A stretch of 6,196 nucleotides of DNA from NCBI GenBank assembly GCA_964543855.1, contig CAZJAD010000116.1:1-6196 (forward strand), written 5' to 3'. The notes beneath the pieces were generated by a model that saw only the letters and a program-made list of their open reading frames with translations, searched no databases and was not told where the DNA came from. Below, piece by piece: positions 1 through 6,095 of this stretch. A program made the translations under genes and the position numbers. The DNA is from CAZJAD01 sp964543855. GTDB taxonomy: Bacteria > Electryoneota > RPQS01 > DYHQ01. Position 1 is the stretch's first letter; the number at the start of each line of letters is the position of its first letter.

Positions 1-605
1 ATATTTTGCTTGGCACGCAGATGGTCGCGAAAGGCTTGGACTTCCCGGGCGTGCAACTGGTTGGCGTCGTTTCGGCGGACACGGAGCTCTTTCATCCTGA
101 TTTCCGCGCCACCGAGCGCGGCGCGGCCTTGCTGACTCAGGCATCCGGTCGCGCAGGCCGCCGAGAGCGCACGGGCAAGGTACTGCTGCAGACCTTTGCG
201 CCCGAGCATCCGGTCGTGCGCAGCGTGCTGACGCAGGATTGGCTCGGACTTGCCGAAGAGGAATTGCGCAGGCGCGAGTCGGCGAACTTTCCGCCCTTTG
301 CGCGGTTTGTGCTGGTTCGCTTTGTCGGGAAGGATGAGAGCAAAGTCGCGAAGGCGGCACTGCGTTTCCGCTCGCTGGTGAAACTGGAGGGTGGCGTCGA
401 GACTCTGGGTCCTGCTCCGGCGGTTCTACACAAACTTCGCGGCAAGATTCGCTATCATCTTCTCGTCCGCTCGCCGCGCGCAAAAGACGAGAGCGGCGCG
501 ACTCTTCGCCGCGCCGTCAAGCAAGCCGTGGGCGAATTCCGCCGCACCCGCGCTGAATCCGGCGTCGGAATAGAGATCGATGTGGATCCCGTCGCGATTT
601 CGTGA
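1..605 (+). CDS. priA: Primosomal protein N' (PriA helicase), C-terminal part, 5' end outside window
   Basis: This is the C-terminal ~200 residues of PriA, the SF2-type 3'-5' DNA helicase that recognises stalled replication forks and reloads the replisome. The frame is open at the left edge (bases 3-8 read Ile-Leu), so the gene begins upstream and the TTG at 6 is not a real start. Visible signatures are the helicase motif V region (LLGTQMVAKGLDFP), the conserved ADTELFHPDFRATER stretch, and motif VI (TQASGRAGRR), which carries the arginine-finger region. They are followed by the PriA C-terminal domain (ESANFPPFARFVLVRF, then LGPAPAVLHKLRGKIRYHLLVRSP) and the typical ending VDVDP-like (IDVDPVAIS). 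The zinc-binding cysteines, Walker A and DEAH box would lie upstream of the window. The TGA stop is at 603-605, and the first GNAT gene follows 51 bp later on the same strand with no visible terminator between. The assignment is close to certain. Confidence 0.96.
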   Translation, partial: ILLGTQMVAKGLDFPGVQLVGVVSADTELFHPDFRATERGAALLTQASGRAGRRERTGKVLLQTFAPEHPVVRSVLTQDWLGLAEEELRRRESANFPPFARFVLVRFVGKDESKVAKAALRFRSLVKLEGGVETLGPAPAVLHKLRGKIRYHLLVRSPRAKDESGATLRRAVKQAVGEFRRTRAESGVGIEIDVDPVAIS

Positions 606-640
606 GATTACCAGGTGATCGCTGGACTACATTTGAGATG

Positions 641-646
641 AAGGAG
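641..646 (+). promoter_or_regulatory. Shine-Dalgarno deciding the start of the first GNAT gene
   Basis: AAGGAG lies 10 nt before ATG 657 and only 1 nt before the in-frame GTG 648. The spacing supports initiation at 657 rather than 648. Confidence 0.7.
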
Positions 647-656
647 TGTGAAACCG

Positions 657-1250
657 ATGTCACCGGAACGAATTGGTCTTGCTGATTTACGCTTTCATCC
701 GGTCACTACTCAGAGGTGGAAGGATTTTGAAAAGCTCTTCGGCGCGCGAGGGGCGTCTGGGGGGTGCTGGTGTATGTGGTTCCGGCTCACGCGTGCTCAG
801 TTCGAGAAGCAGAAAGGCGCGGGAAACAAGCGGGCGATGAAGCGAATCGTGAATTCGGGCGAAATCCCCGGGATTCTCGCGTACGCAGGGAATGAACCGA
901 TTGGCTGGTGCTCCGTCGCGCCACGGGAAACCTTTTCCCTCTTGCAGCGCTCGCGTATTCTTAAGCCGGTGGATGATCAGCCTGTGTGGTCTATCGTCTG
1001 TTTCTTCATTGCAAGACCTTTCCGGCGTCAAGGTGTGACCGTGGAACTGCTCAAAGCGGCAATCGATTATGTCCGCAAGCAGGGCGGCAAGATCGTGGAA
1101 GGTTACGCCGTGGAGCCGAAAAAGACGCCGATGCCCGATGTCTTTGTGTATCATGGCCTGGCTGCCGCTTACCGCAAAGCTGGATTTGAAGAAGTCGCTC
1201 GGCGTTCCCCCACGCGACCGATCATGAGATACACAATCAAGAGCAGATAG
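657..1250 (+). CDS. GNAT-family N-acetyltransferase (first of a tandem pair)
   Basis: This predicted cytoplasmic acyl-CoA-dependent acetyltransferase has 197 aa from ATG 657; its substrate is unknown. The N-terminal part has FEKLFGARGASGGCWCMWFR, a Gly/Cys/Trp-rich stretch that I recognise from a GNAT subfamily common in actinobacteria and other bacteria. The acetyl-CoA-binding motif A region is WSIVCFFIARPFRRQGVTVELL; RRQGVT matches the R/QxxGxG/A phosphate-binding loop with the last glycine replaced by Thr. The C-terminal GLAAAYRKAGFEEVARRSPTRPIMR is the usual GNAT 'GF-E' end. The frame extends back to GTG 648, but AAGGAG at 641-646 lies only 1 nt from that GTG and 10 nt from ATG 657. The same motif and spacing precede the receptor gene at 3889, so I take 657. 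The stop is TAG at 1248-1250. The second GNAT gene starts 6 bp on, in the same frame. Confidence 0.9.
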   Translation: MSPERIGLADLRFHPVTTQRWKDFEKLFGARGASGGCWCMWFRLTRAQFEKQKGAGNKRAMKRIVNSGEIPGILAYAGNEPIGWCSVAPRETFSLLQRSRILKPVDDQPVWSIVCFFIARPFRRQGVTVELLKAAIDYVRKQGGKIVEGYAVEPKKTPMPDVFVYHGLAAAYRKAGFEEVARRSPTRPIMRYTIKSR

Positions 1251-1256
1251 TCAGCT

Positions 1257-1724
1257 GTGCTGAATCTCGTTCATGCTGAAACCGGGGAACATATCGAGCA
1301 TATCCACAAGCTGTTTGTGGAGTACGCTGCATCGTTGGGCTTTGATCTCTACTTTCAGGATTTCGACAATGAGCTTGCCGGACTTCCGGGAGATTACGCG
1401 CCCCCTGATGGCCGGTTGATTTTAGGATTGCAGGGCGGGGAAGTGGTCGGATGTGTCGCGCTGAGAAAGGCTGCCGAAGGTATTTGTGAGATGAAGAGGC
1501 TCTATGTGCGGCCCGAATTTCGAGGGAAAGGCTACGGCCGAGCTCTGGCAGTGGCTGTTGTCGACGAGGCGCGGAAGATTGGTTATCAGCGCATGCGACT
1601 GGATACGGTGGCCTCAATGACAGAGGCTATCGCGCTCTATCAGTCGCTCGGATTCAAATCTACGGAGCCCTATCGATACAATCCGCTCGAGCGCTGCATG
1701 TTCATGGAGAAGGCTATCGATTAG
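1257..1724 (+). CDS. GNAT-family N-acetyltransferase (second of a tandem pair)
   Basis: This is a 155-aa single-domain GNAT acetyltransferase, predicted cytoplasmic, with no assignable substrate. The fold is readable in order: N-terminal helix region IEHIHKLFVEYAASLGFDL (residues 13-31), YFQDFDNELAGLPGDYAPPDG (32-52), central strands LILGLQGGEVVGCVALR (54-70), then motif A EMKRLYVRPEFRGKGYGRAL (78-97), where RGKGYG (89-94) is the canonical acetyl-CoA pyrophosphate loop. RMRLDTVASMTEAIALYQSLGF (112-133) is the motif B region with the typical LYxSLGF. Its length is normal for the family. The only usable start is GTG 1257; no good Shine-Dalgarno precedes it and the next in-frame ATG lies inside motif A. 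Translation is therefore probably coupled to the upstream GNAT gene, whose TAG is 6 bp away. The TAG stop at 1722-1724 overlaps the stop of the convergent receptor gene. The two acetyltransferases are not close copies of each other. Confidence 0.92.
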   Translation: MLNLVHAETGEHIEHIHKLFVEYAASLGFDLYFQDFDNELAGLPGDYAPPDGRLILGLQGGEVVGCVALRKAAEGICEMKRLYVRPEFRGKGYGRALAVAVVDEARKIGYQRMRLDTVASMTEAIALYQSLGFKSTEPYRYNPLERCMFMEKAID

Positions 1725-3889
1725 AATTGTACGGTGAAGCCTCCATAAACGAACCGGCCTCGCAGTGGCCCCCAGATGTATTCGGTGTCTACTGTCCAAT
1801 CCTTCTGCACATAATCAAACAAGTTATCTACACCGAAGAAGACTTTGTAACTTTTCATCATCTGTTTGGAGATGCGGGCATTCCAGACAGAGAAATCGGG
1901 GGATTCCCCTTCTGTCAAGATTTCATTGCCCTCGTCATCTTCACCCACCGACTGCGTCAGCATGCTCCCCACGAGCTCACCCGAGAAATCCACATCCAGA
2001 CCCCATTGGCAGTTTTCGTAGCGCACGGACCAGTCCGCCGTGTGGCGCGAACGAAATGGCAACCGCTCGTCGGCGTCAACATCTTTGGCATCCAGGTAAG
2101 CATAGCCTGCGGAAATTGACCATCCCAAGCCGATCTGGAGTCCGATATGAGTTTCAACTCCTTGTGTACGGGCTTTCCCAACATTCACATACATATATTC
2201 CAGCCGGCCAGCCTCTTCATCTTTGCCGACGACTTCTCCTTGAATCATGTCACGGACATCGGTTCGGAAAAGGTTCAGCTGCATGACCGCGTTGCCACGA
2301 CGATGTTCGATGTCGAGATTCGCACTGCGGGATTTCTCCGGAGATATGTCCGGATTGCGCCGGATGGTGTAACGAAAACCGCCTGGGCAGTAGTGCATTT
2401 CCTCGAAGAAAACCGTCGGGGCCTTGAACCCTAACCCATAGGAACCGCGCAGGCTCAAGTCGTGGCGCGGCTTGACGAGTATGGCTCCTCGAGGACTCAG
2501 CCGCGAGCCAAACTCCGAATGGCCATCGTAGCGCACACCTGCCACGAAGGAAAAGGGATTGGCCTCCAGCTCATTTTGGAGATAGACGCCGAAAGCATCG
2601 GCACTGATCCTTCCCAATCTTGCAGACTCCTCGATCTCCTCGCTTTTAGCGGAAACACCTGCGGTCGCAAGATTGTTTGGCGTGAGATAGGTGTTATACT
2701 GGAGTTCACCATAAACGATGTCCTCCCTGGCGTCATACCAGTTCTCTTCAAAGAGAGCATGTTGATCGTGGCGAGAAACGGTGCCGCGCACAGTCAGCTC
2801 GGACTTCACGGACGGGTGATATTTCGCCGTCCCCCCCAATTCCGACCGCTGCGTGCGAATCTGTTCAGAAATATCGGTCTCCTCTCTCAGTCGCATCATA
2901 TAGCCCCCAAGGCGTTCTTCTTCGAGAATTCTTCCCGTGGCTGTGAACGACATCTGTGGAGAGAAGTCATTCTCGACCTTCGCCGACAAGGCCGTACGCT
3001 CGTAGTCCACTCCCTCAGAAATTCCGTCGCGATTCGCATCCATCGCGTCCGATTTGGTGCGACTGACCGTAACAACACCCGCAGTTCCATCTTTTTTTCC
3101 GGCCAGAGTAGCTCGAAAAGAGCGAGCGCCAAAGTCGCCAACCGTGGCCGTAAGGCTGCCTCGCCGCTCCAGAGCCGACTTCGTGATGATGTTAACCACG
3201 CCGGCGATGGCATCGCTGCCATACATCGCCGACCCTGCTCCTTTGACGATCTCAATGCGCTCAATGTTCTCGGCTGGAATCTGCGAAAGCCCATAGACAG
3301 TAGCAAAACCGCTCACGATAGGCTGACCGTCAATAAGGACCTGCGTATGGCCTCCAGATAGCCCCTGCATTCTTATCTCGGCTGCATTGCAAATGCTGCA
3401 AGTTGTCTGCACCTTGATACCTGTTTCACCTTCCAGTGCTTCCAGCAGATTCTCTGCATTTTTGGCTTCGATTCTCTCGGGTCCAATGACCTCAGTGTGG
3501 ACGGGAATATCCTCGAGAATGCGCGGCGTGCGTGTCGCTGTGACCACGACCCCTCCTATCTCGAGCACAGTGGGGTGTAATCGGAAATCAGCCGTTGTTT
3601 CCTTACCGGCGGCCACGGTTACCTTTTGGCGTGCGGTCGCAAAACCAATCCTCGAAGCGATCACTTCATAGGTGCCTTTGGGTACATTGAGAATGTGGTA
3701 GTACCCGTCTTCGTCGGTCGAAGCACCTTGTGTGGTTCCCTTAAGCATGATATTGGCTGCTCCCAGAATCTCACCTGTCTCCGAATGGACAACCTTCCCT
3801 TTAATTCTGGCTGTGCCTGCCATTGCCAAAGGGGCAATAGCTAAAAGGGCGATTGTGGCTGTCAATATGAGGACTCTCGCCTGCTGCAT
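1721..3889 (-). CDS. TonB-dependent outer-membrane receptor with N-terminal carboxypeptidase-regulatory-like domain
   Basis: This 722-aa outer-membrane active transporter is predicted to import an unidentified ligand (siderophore, metal complex, vitamin or similar) using energy from TonB-ExbB-ExbD, none of which is encoded here. Domains from ATG 3889: signal peptide 1-24 with an AMA cleavage site before GTARIKGKV; a CarboxypepD_reg-like beta-sandwich at about 28-105 (GEILGAANIMLKGT, GYYHILNVPKGTYEV); a TonB-box-like/plug entry EIGGVVVTATRTPR (110-123); plug domain to about 237 (QVLIDGQPI, YGLSQIPAENIERIEIVKG, GSDAIAGVVNIITK); then a long beta-barrel with YGLGFKAPTVFFEE and PDISPEKSRSANLDIEH. 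It ends in an aromatic residue (FTVQF), as barrel proteins do. The plug holds a CSIC pair at residues 164-167; two more cysteines (about 501 and 627) lie in the barrel. The frame extends to TTG 3937, but that extension would translate the Shine-Dalgarno, so ATG 3889 is preferred. The ligand cannot be told from sequence. Confidence 0.95.
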   Translation of the reverse strand: MQQARVLILTATIALLAIAPLAMAGTARIKGKVVHSETGEILGAANIMLKGTTQGASTDEDGYYHILNVPKGTYEVIASRIGFATARQKVTVAAGKETTADFRLHPTVLEIGGVVVTATRTPRILEDIPVHTEVIGPERIEAKNAENLLEALEGETGIKVQTTCSICNAAEIRMQGLSGGHTQVLIDGQPIVSGFATVYGLSQIPAENIERIEIVKGAGSAMYGSDAIAGVVNIITKSALERRGSLTATVGDFGARSFRATLAGKKDGTAGVVTVSRTKSDAMDANRDGISEGVDYERTALSAKVENDFSPQMSFTATGRILEEERLGGYMMRLREETDISEQIRTQRSELGGTAKYHPSVKSELTVRGTVSRHDQHALFEENWYDAREDIVYGELQYNTYLTPNNLATAGVSAKSEEIEESARLGRISADAFGVYLQNELEANPFSFVAGVRYDGHSEFGSRLSPRGAILVKPRHDLSLRGSYGLGFKAPTVFFEEMHYCPGGFRYTIRRNPDISPEKSRSANLDIEHRRGNAVMQLNLFRTDVRDMIQGEVVGKDEEAGRLEYMYVNVGKARTQGVETHIGLQIGLGWSISAGYAYLDAKDVDADERLPFRSRHTADWSVRYENCQWGLDVDFSGELVGSMLTQSVGEDDEGNEILTEGESPDFSVWNARISKQMMKSYKVFFGVDNLFDYVQKDWTVDTEYIWGPLRGRFVYGGFTVQF

Positions 3890-3899
3890 TTGCCGGATT

Positions 3900-3905
3900 C
3901 TCCTT
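3900..3905 (-). promoter_or_regulatory. Shine-Dalgarno deciding the receptor start
   Basis: On the minus strand this reads AAGGAG, 10 nt upstream of ATG 3889. It fixes the start directly before the signal peptide (MQQARVLIL) and argues against the in-frame TTG at 3937. Confidence 0.8.
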
Positions 3906-3929
3906 GGGACATTGAATTGTTTAGTAGAA

Positions 3930-3956
3930 GCTTGCAAGCACTAACCCGGAAGTTAG
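3930..3956 (-). promoter_or_regulatory. Two adjacent palindromes in the receptor leader (possible operator or RNA hairpins)
   Basis: Two dyads lie immediately downstream of the predicted transcript start. One is CTAAC (3941-3945) with its complement GTTAG (3952-3956) around a 6-bp centre. The other is the perfect 10-bp palindrome GCTTGCAAGC at 3930-3939. They lie between promoter and Shine-Dalgarno, where a repressor could bind or the RNA could fold. Receptors of this family are often controlled by ligand- or metal-responsive repressors, but neither dyad matches a Fur box that I can recognise. The symmetry is seen in the sequence; the regulatory role is inferred. Confidence 0.35.
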
Positions 3957-3964
3957 GCTTCCCT

Positions 3965-3993
3965 AATATAGAAAACCTATCGGCGGATGTCAA
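3965..3993 (-). promoter_or_regulatory. Sigma70-type promoter of the TonB-dependent receptor gene
   Basis: The minus strand has a perfect -35 hexamer TTGACA (3988-3993), exactly 17 bp of spacer, and a -10 hexamer TATATT (3965-3970), one mismatch from TATAAT. The predicted transcript start is an A near 3958-3960, which gives a leader of about 70 nt before ATG 3889. The match assumes a vegetative sigma factor with the usual consensus; that assumption is the main uncertainty. Confidence 0.75.
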
Positions 3994-4070
3994 GCGAGAG
4001 AATTCTGACGGACACATTTGGAGAAATGGAAGCTCCATCGGAACAAAACCATATGTCTTTGCTTCATTCT

Positions 4071-4094
4071 GCAATTGGCCGTCAAAGGCCAAGC
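4071..4094. repeat. Short inverted repeat in the gap between receptor promoter and terminator
   Basis: TTGGCC (4075-4080) and GGCCAA (4087-4092) form a perfect 6-bp stem around a 6-nt loop, with a further GC/GC pair outside a two-base bulge. No T-run follows on either strand, so it does not look like a terminator. The rest of 3994-4124 holds nothing I can assign. Confidence 0.3.
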
Positions 4095-4124
4095 AAAATC
4101 CTCTACGGACCTGAAACCGGGCAC

Positions 4125-4147
4125 AAAAAAGCCGCCCGAAGGCGGCT
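4125..4147 (-). terminator. Rho-independent terminator of the DUF4097-like gene
   Basis: On the minus strand a 7-bp stem (AGCCGCC with GGCGGCT, 4130-4147) closes a TTCG loop, giving the very stable C(UUCG)G tetraloop in RNA. It runs directly into six T's (4125-4130 complement). It begins 22 nt past the stop codon of the gene ending at 4170. The opposite strand has no T-run, so it acts on minus-strand transcription only. Confidence 0.92.
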
Positions 4148-4160
4148 GGGGAGTATTGAG

Positions 4161-4184
4161 AAACGGTTTTCAGTCAAACCGTTT
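4161..4184. repeat. Perfect 9-bp inverted repeat spanning the stop codon of the DUF4097-like gene
   Basis: AAACGGTTT (4161-4169) and AAACCGTTT (4176-4184) are exact reverse complements around a 6-nt loop. On the minus strand the loop contains the last Asp codon and the TGA stop, so the proximal arm is coding and the distal arm is 3' UTR. On the plus strand the second arm is followed by TTGTTTT, which resembles a weak plus-strand terminator, although I see no plus-strand gene reading into it. Confidence 0.6.
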
Positions 4185-5075
4185 TTGTTTTCCATGGAAT
4201 GATTCGAGCCGGATTCTGCCGTCCTCGCCCCGGATTTCGACCGGAGGCCCTCCATAGCCCGAGGAATGGACAAAGCGTTTGCGATAGAAGGTCTTGTCGA
4301 GGCCGGGAAAATCGACCCTGATGGATCCGTCCGAGACTCTCGCGTCGATGTCGGCTGCCGGAACCTCCGGAAAAGTCCACTCGAGCCGCCCGTCATCGAA
4401 ATGCACATGGTACGGGCCTTCTCCCCGGGCACCTGTTTCAAGCTCCACCCGGCCGTCAGAGAATTTCAGCTGGAGCGCCGAGAGGTCGCTGTCCCGAAGC
4501 TGAAGTCGGCCATCCTCAAAGTGCACATCCAGTGACCCGCGAACCTGGGAAAGCGTGGCCGCGCCATCCTCGAAGCGAACGCGGAAATCCGGTCCCGCAA
4601 CATTCTCCGCTTGCAGACGGCCATCCTCGAAGTCCACCTGGACAGGGCCACTCAGGTCATAGAGACGGATCGAGCCGTCATCGCTGTGGATTTCGACCGC
4701 GAGGCTCCGAGGCACCTTGACCTCGACCCGATTGCGCGCGGTTCGAGTCATCCAGATGCCGAAGATGGCGCCCCCTTCCTCGATTTCCTGAATTATCAAT
4801 GTATTATCCGAGGTTCGGAATTCGAGATCATACGACTGGGAGCCGAACAGCACCCATCCCTTGCTTTTGACGCGGTACTCGGCATGAACGACCACCGAAT
4901 CCCTGTCCCAGCCCTCGACGCGCAGGTTCTCGGCGTGGATGCGGACGCGGTTCAGACCGGATGCATCGAACGCCTTGTCAATGACCTTGTCGAAGCGCTC
5001 GGTGCGTGCCTGAGCCGGCGCTGCCAGGAACGCCGTTAGCGAAAACGCCCAGAGTAGTGCCAGCGCCCTTTTCAC
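4170..5075 (-). CDS. Exported DUF4097-like protein with Asp-Gly beta repeats
   Basis: This is a 301-aa secreted or periplasmic protein of unknown function. From GTG 5075 it has a signal peptide of about 23 residues (KRALALL core, AQA cleavage before RTERFDK). A DUF4097-type beta-rich region follows, including RNRVEVKVPRSLAVEI. From about residue 132 it carries repeats centred on an acidic/Ser-Asp-Gly turn: DDGSIRL, FEDGRLQ, FEDGAAT, FEDGRLQ, FSDGRVE, FDDGRLE, VSDGSIR, GEDGRIR. The Asp residues lie near 133, 151, 170, 188, 207, 228, 249 and 285, a step of 18-21 residues except the last. This fits a right-handed beta-helix or stacked beta-sheet as in DUF4097/adhesin-like proteins. There is no lipobox or barrel signature. 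The start rests on GGAGG 5 nt before GTG 5075; the frame is open to ATG 5168, but that extension would precede the signal peptide with 31 unlikely residues. It may share a transcript with the DUF72 gene 102 bp upstream and ends at an intrinsic terminator. Confidence 0.82.
   Translation of the reverse strand: MKRALALLWAFSLTAFLAAPAQARTERFDKVIDKAFDASGLNRVRIHAENLRVEGWDRDSVVVHAEYRVKSKGWVLFGSQSYDLEFRTSDNTLIIQEIEEGGAIFGIWMTRTARNRVEVKVPRSLAVEIHSDDGSIRLYDLSGPVQVDFEDGRLQAENVAGPDFRVRFEDGAATLSQVRGSLDVHFEDGRLQLRDSDLSALQLKFSDGRVELETGARGEGPYHVHFDDGRLEWTFPEVPAADIDARVSDGSIRVDFPGLDKTFYRKRFVHSSGYGGPPVEIRGEDGRIRLESFHGKQKRFD
4380..4690 (-). repeat. Degenerate 54-63-bp tandem coding repeats
   Basis: The Asp-Gly protein repeats are visible in the DNA. 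On the plus strand CCATCCTCGAAG occurs at 4564-4575 and 4621-4632, with a one-mismatch copy (CCATCCTCAAAG) at 4510-4521, that is steps of 54 and 57 bp. More diverged copies flank them (for example near 4390). The nucleotide conservation suggests past internal duplication within the gene. Confidence 0.6.
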
Positions 5076-5080
5076 TTTAT

Positions 5081-5085
5081 CCTCC
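5081..5085 (-). promoter_or_regulatory. Shine-Dalgarno deciding the GTG start of the DUF4097-like gene
   Basis: The minus strand reads GGAGG (within CCGGAGG), 5 nt before GTG 5075, which opens directly into the signal peptide. No comparably placed site precedes the longer ATG 5168 reading, which starts only 10 bp past the DUF72 stop. Confidence 0.8.
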
Positions 5086-5177
5086 GGAATGACTCCACAG
5101 ACCCCACCACTCCATGAGAGCCCTTGCATTGTGGAATGTTTCAACGGAACCGGGCTTTCTCCACCCAAATCTCGGGC

Positions 5178-5924
5178 TCATGGTTTCCCCTTCAGAAGCT
5201 GCTTCAAGGTTAGCGCATTGTGCGCGGCATAGCCGCCAAGGTCATTGTTGAAATAGACAAAGACATCGCGGCCTGATTTCAGCCATTTACGGATTTGTCG
5301 AGCCTCGGATTTCAGTTGCTCGTCGGAGTAATTGCCGCGATACGCGGCGGTTGTTCCATGCCGCCGCAGGTAGATGAATGGGAAATCATCCGGCAAGTCC
5401 TCTTCGGCGAAAGGATAGTCGGCTCGGCAAAGCGTCATTCCCGATTGGCGGAGAAGCTCGAAGACTTCCCCGCACAGCCAGCTCTCCTCGCGAAATTCAA
5501 AAGCGTGAAGCGTTTTAAGATACCGCTTGCGCAGAAGCTTGACGAATTTCTCCAGGCGGCTCAAGTCGAGCTTTCGATTCGGCGGCAATTGCCAGAGAAC
5601 GACTTTCAGCTTGTCCTTCAACCTTCTTGCTCGCTCGAAGAAAGCGGCAAGGGCTTCTTCGCAATCCTCCAAGGCCCGAAGGTGGGTGATGAACCGGCTG
5701 CCTTTAAGGACGAAAGCGAACTTCTTCGGTGTCCGTTCTCGCCACGCATCGAAGGCGGCCTCCGTTGGCAAGCGATAGAAAGTCACATTCAGTTCGACGG
5801 TGTCCAGCTGCGAGCTGTAATACTCCAGCCATGATCTCTGCGCTAATCCTTCAGGATAGAATACCCCATCCGCCCAGTGCTTGTAGCTGAAGCCGCTTGT
5901 GCCTATGTAGAGCTGTGACGGCAT
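5178..5924 (-). CDS. DUF72 (YecE-type) TIM-barrel family protein
   Basis: This 248-aa protein spans the normal full length of the DUF72 family; the family has a TIM-barrel fold and no established reaction, and it is predicted cytoplasmic here. Recognisable blocks in order are YIGTSGFSYKHWADGVFYP (6-24), YSSQLDTVELNVTFYRLPT (36-54, with the conserved E-x-N-x-T/S-F-Y), PKKFAFVLKGSRFITH (66-81), VVLWQLPPN (108-116), the conserved FEFREESW (142-149), IYLRRHG with YRGNYS (184-200), and the family C-terminal block VYFNNDLGGYAAHNA (223-237). The ATG at 5924 begins just before the first conserved block, but I see no good Shine-Dalgarno before it. No clear promoter was found in the upstream gap. It lies 102 bp upstream of the exported repeat protein on the same strand, with no terminator between, so cotranscription is possible. 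It is divergent from tkt. Confidence 0.93.
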   Translation of the reverse strand: MPSQLYIGTSGFSYKHWADGVFYPEGLAQRSWLEYYSSQLDTVELNVTFYRLPTEAAFDAWRERTPKKFAFVLKGSRFITHLRALEDCEEALAAFFERARRLKDKLKVVLWQLPPNRKLDLSRLEKFVKLLRKRYLKTLHAFEFREESWLCGEVFELLRQSGMTLCRADYPFAEEDLPDDFPFIYLRRHGTTAAYRGNYSDEQLKSEARQIRKWLKSGRDVFVYFNNDLGGYAAHNALTLKQLLKGKP

Positions 5925-6095
5925 GATTGGCTGCGAAGAGCGAAGTGTATACGCTGTCGTGCTCGCAAATCGATGTCACGAGATTGTGCAATATCCATCG
6001 ATTGAAATATAAGAAGGTCGTCACTTCAAAGCAAGGCCAATCTCTTGTCTTGTCTCTTGATAGTCGATCGTTCACGCACTGTGGACCGGACGCGC

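Noticed and set aside
610..626. CCAG/CTGG dyad just after priA as a terminator
   Set aside because: The stem is only 4 bp and no T-run follows.
648..656. GTG 648 as start of the first GNAT gene
   Set aside because: The AAGGAG ends 1 nt before it, too close for initiation; ATG 657 is at a workable distance.
2462..3361. Long plus-strand open frame (299 codons) opposite the receptor gene
   Set aside because: It lies wholly antisense to a clear TonB-dependent receptor, its translation resembles no family, and it lacks a ribosome-binding site; it is a by-product of the receptor's codon use.
3890..3937. TTG 3937 as start of the receptor gene
   Set aside because: It would place 16 charged residues before the signal peptide and translate the Shine-Dalgarno; ATG 3889 fits better.
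3994..4184. A small plus-strand RNA ending at the 4161-4184 hairpin
   Set aside because: The hairpin plus T-rich tail is suggestive, but I found no -35/-10 pair on the plus strand in this gap.
4611..5039. Plus-strand open frame of 142 codons opposite the DUF4097-like gene
   Set aside because: It is antisense to a gene with a signal peptide, Shine-Dalgarno and terminator, and its translation looks like reversed repeat codons.
5295..5834. Plus-strand open frame of 179 codons opposite DUF72
   Set aside because: It is antisense to a well-conserved DUF72 gene, with no recognisable domain in the translation.
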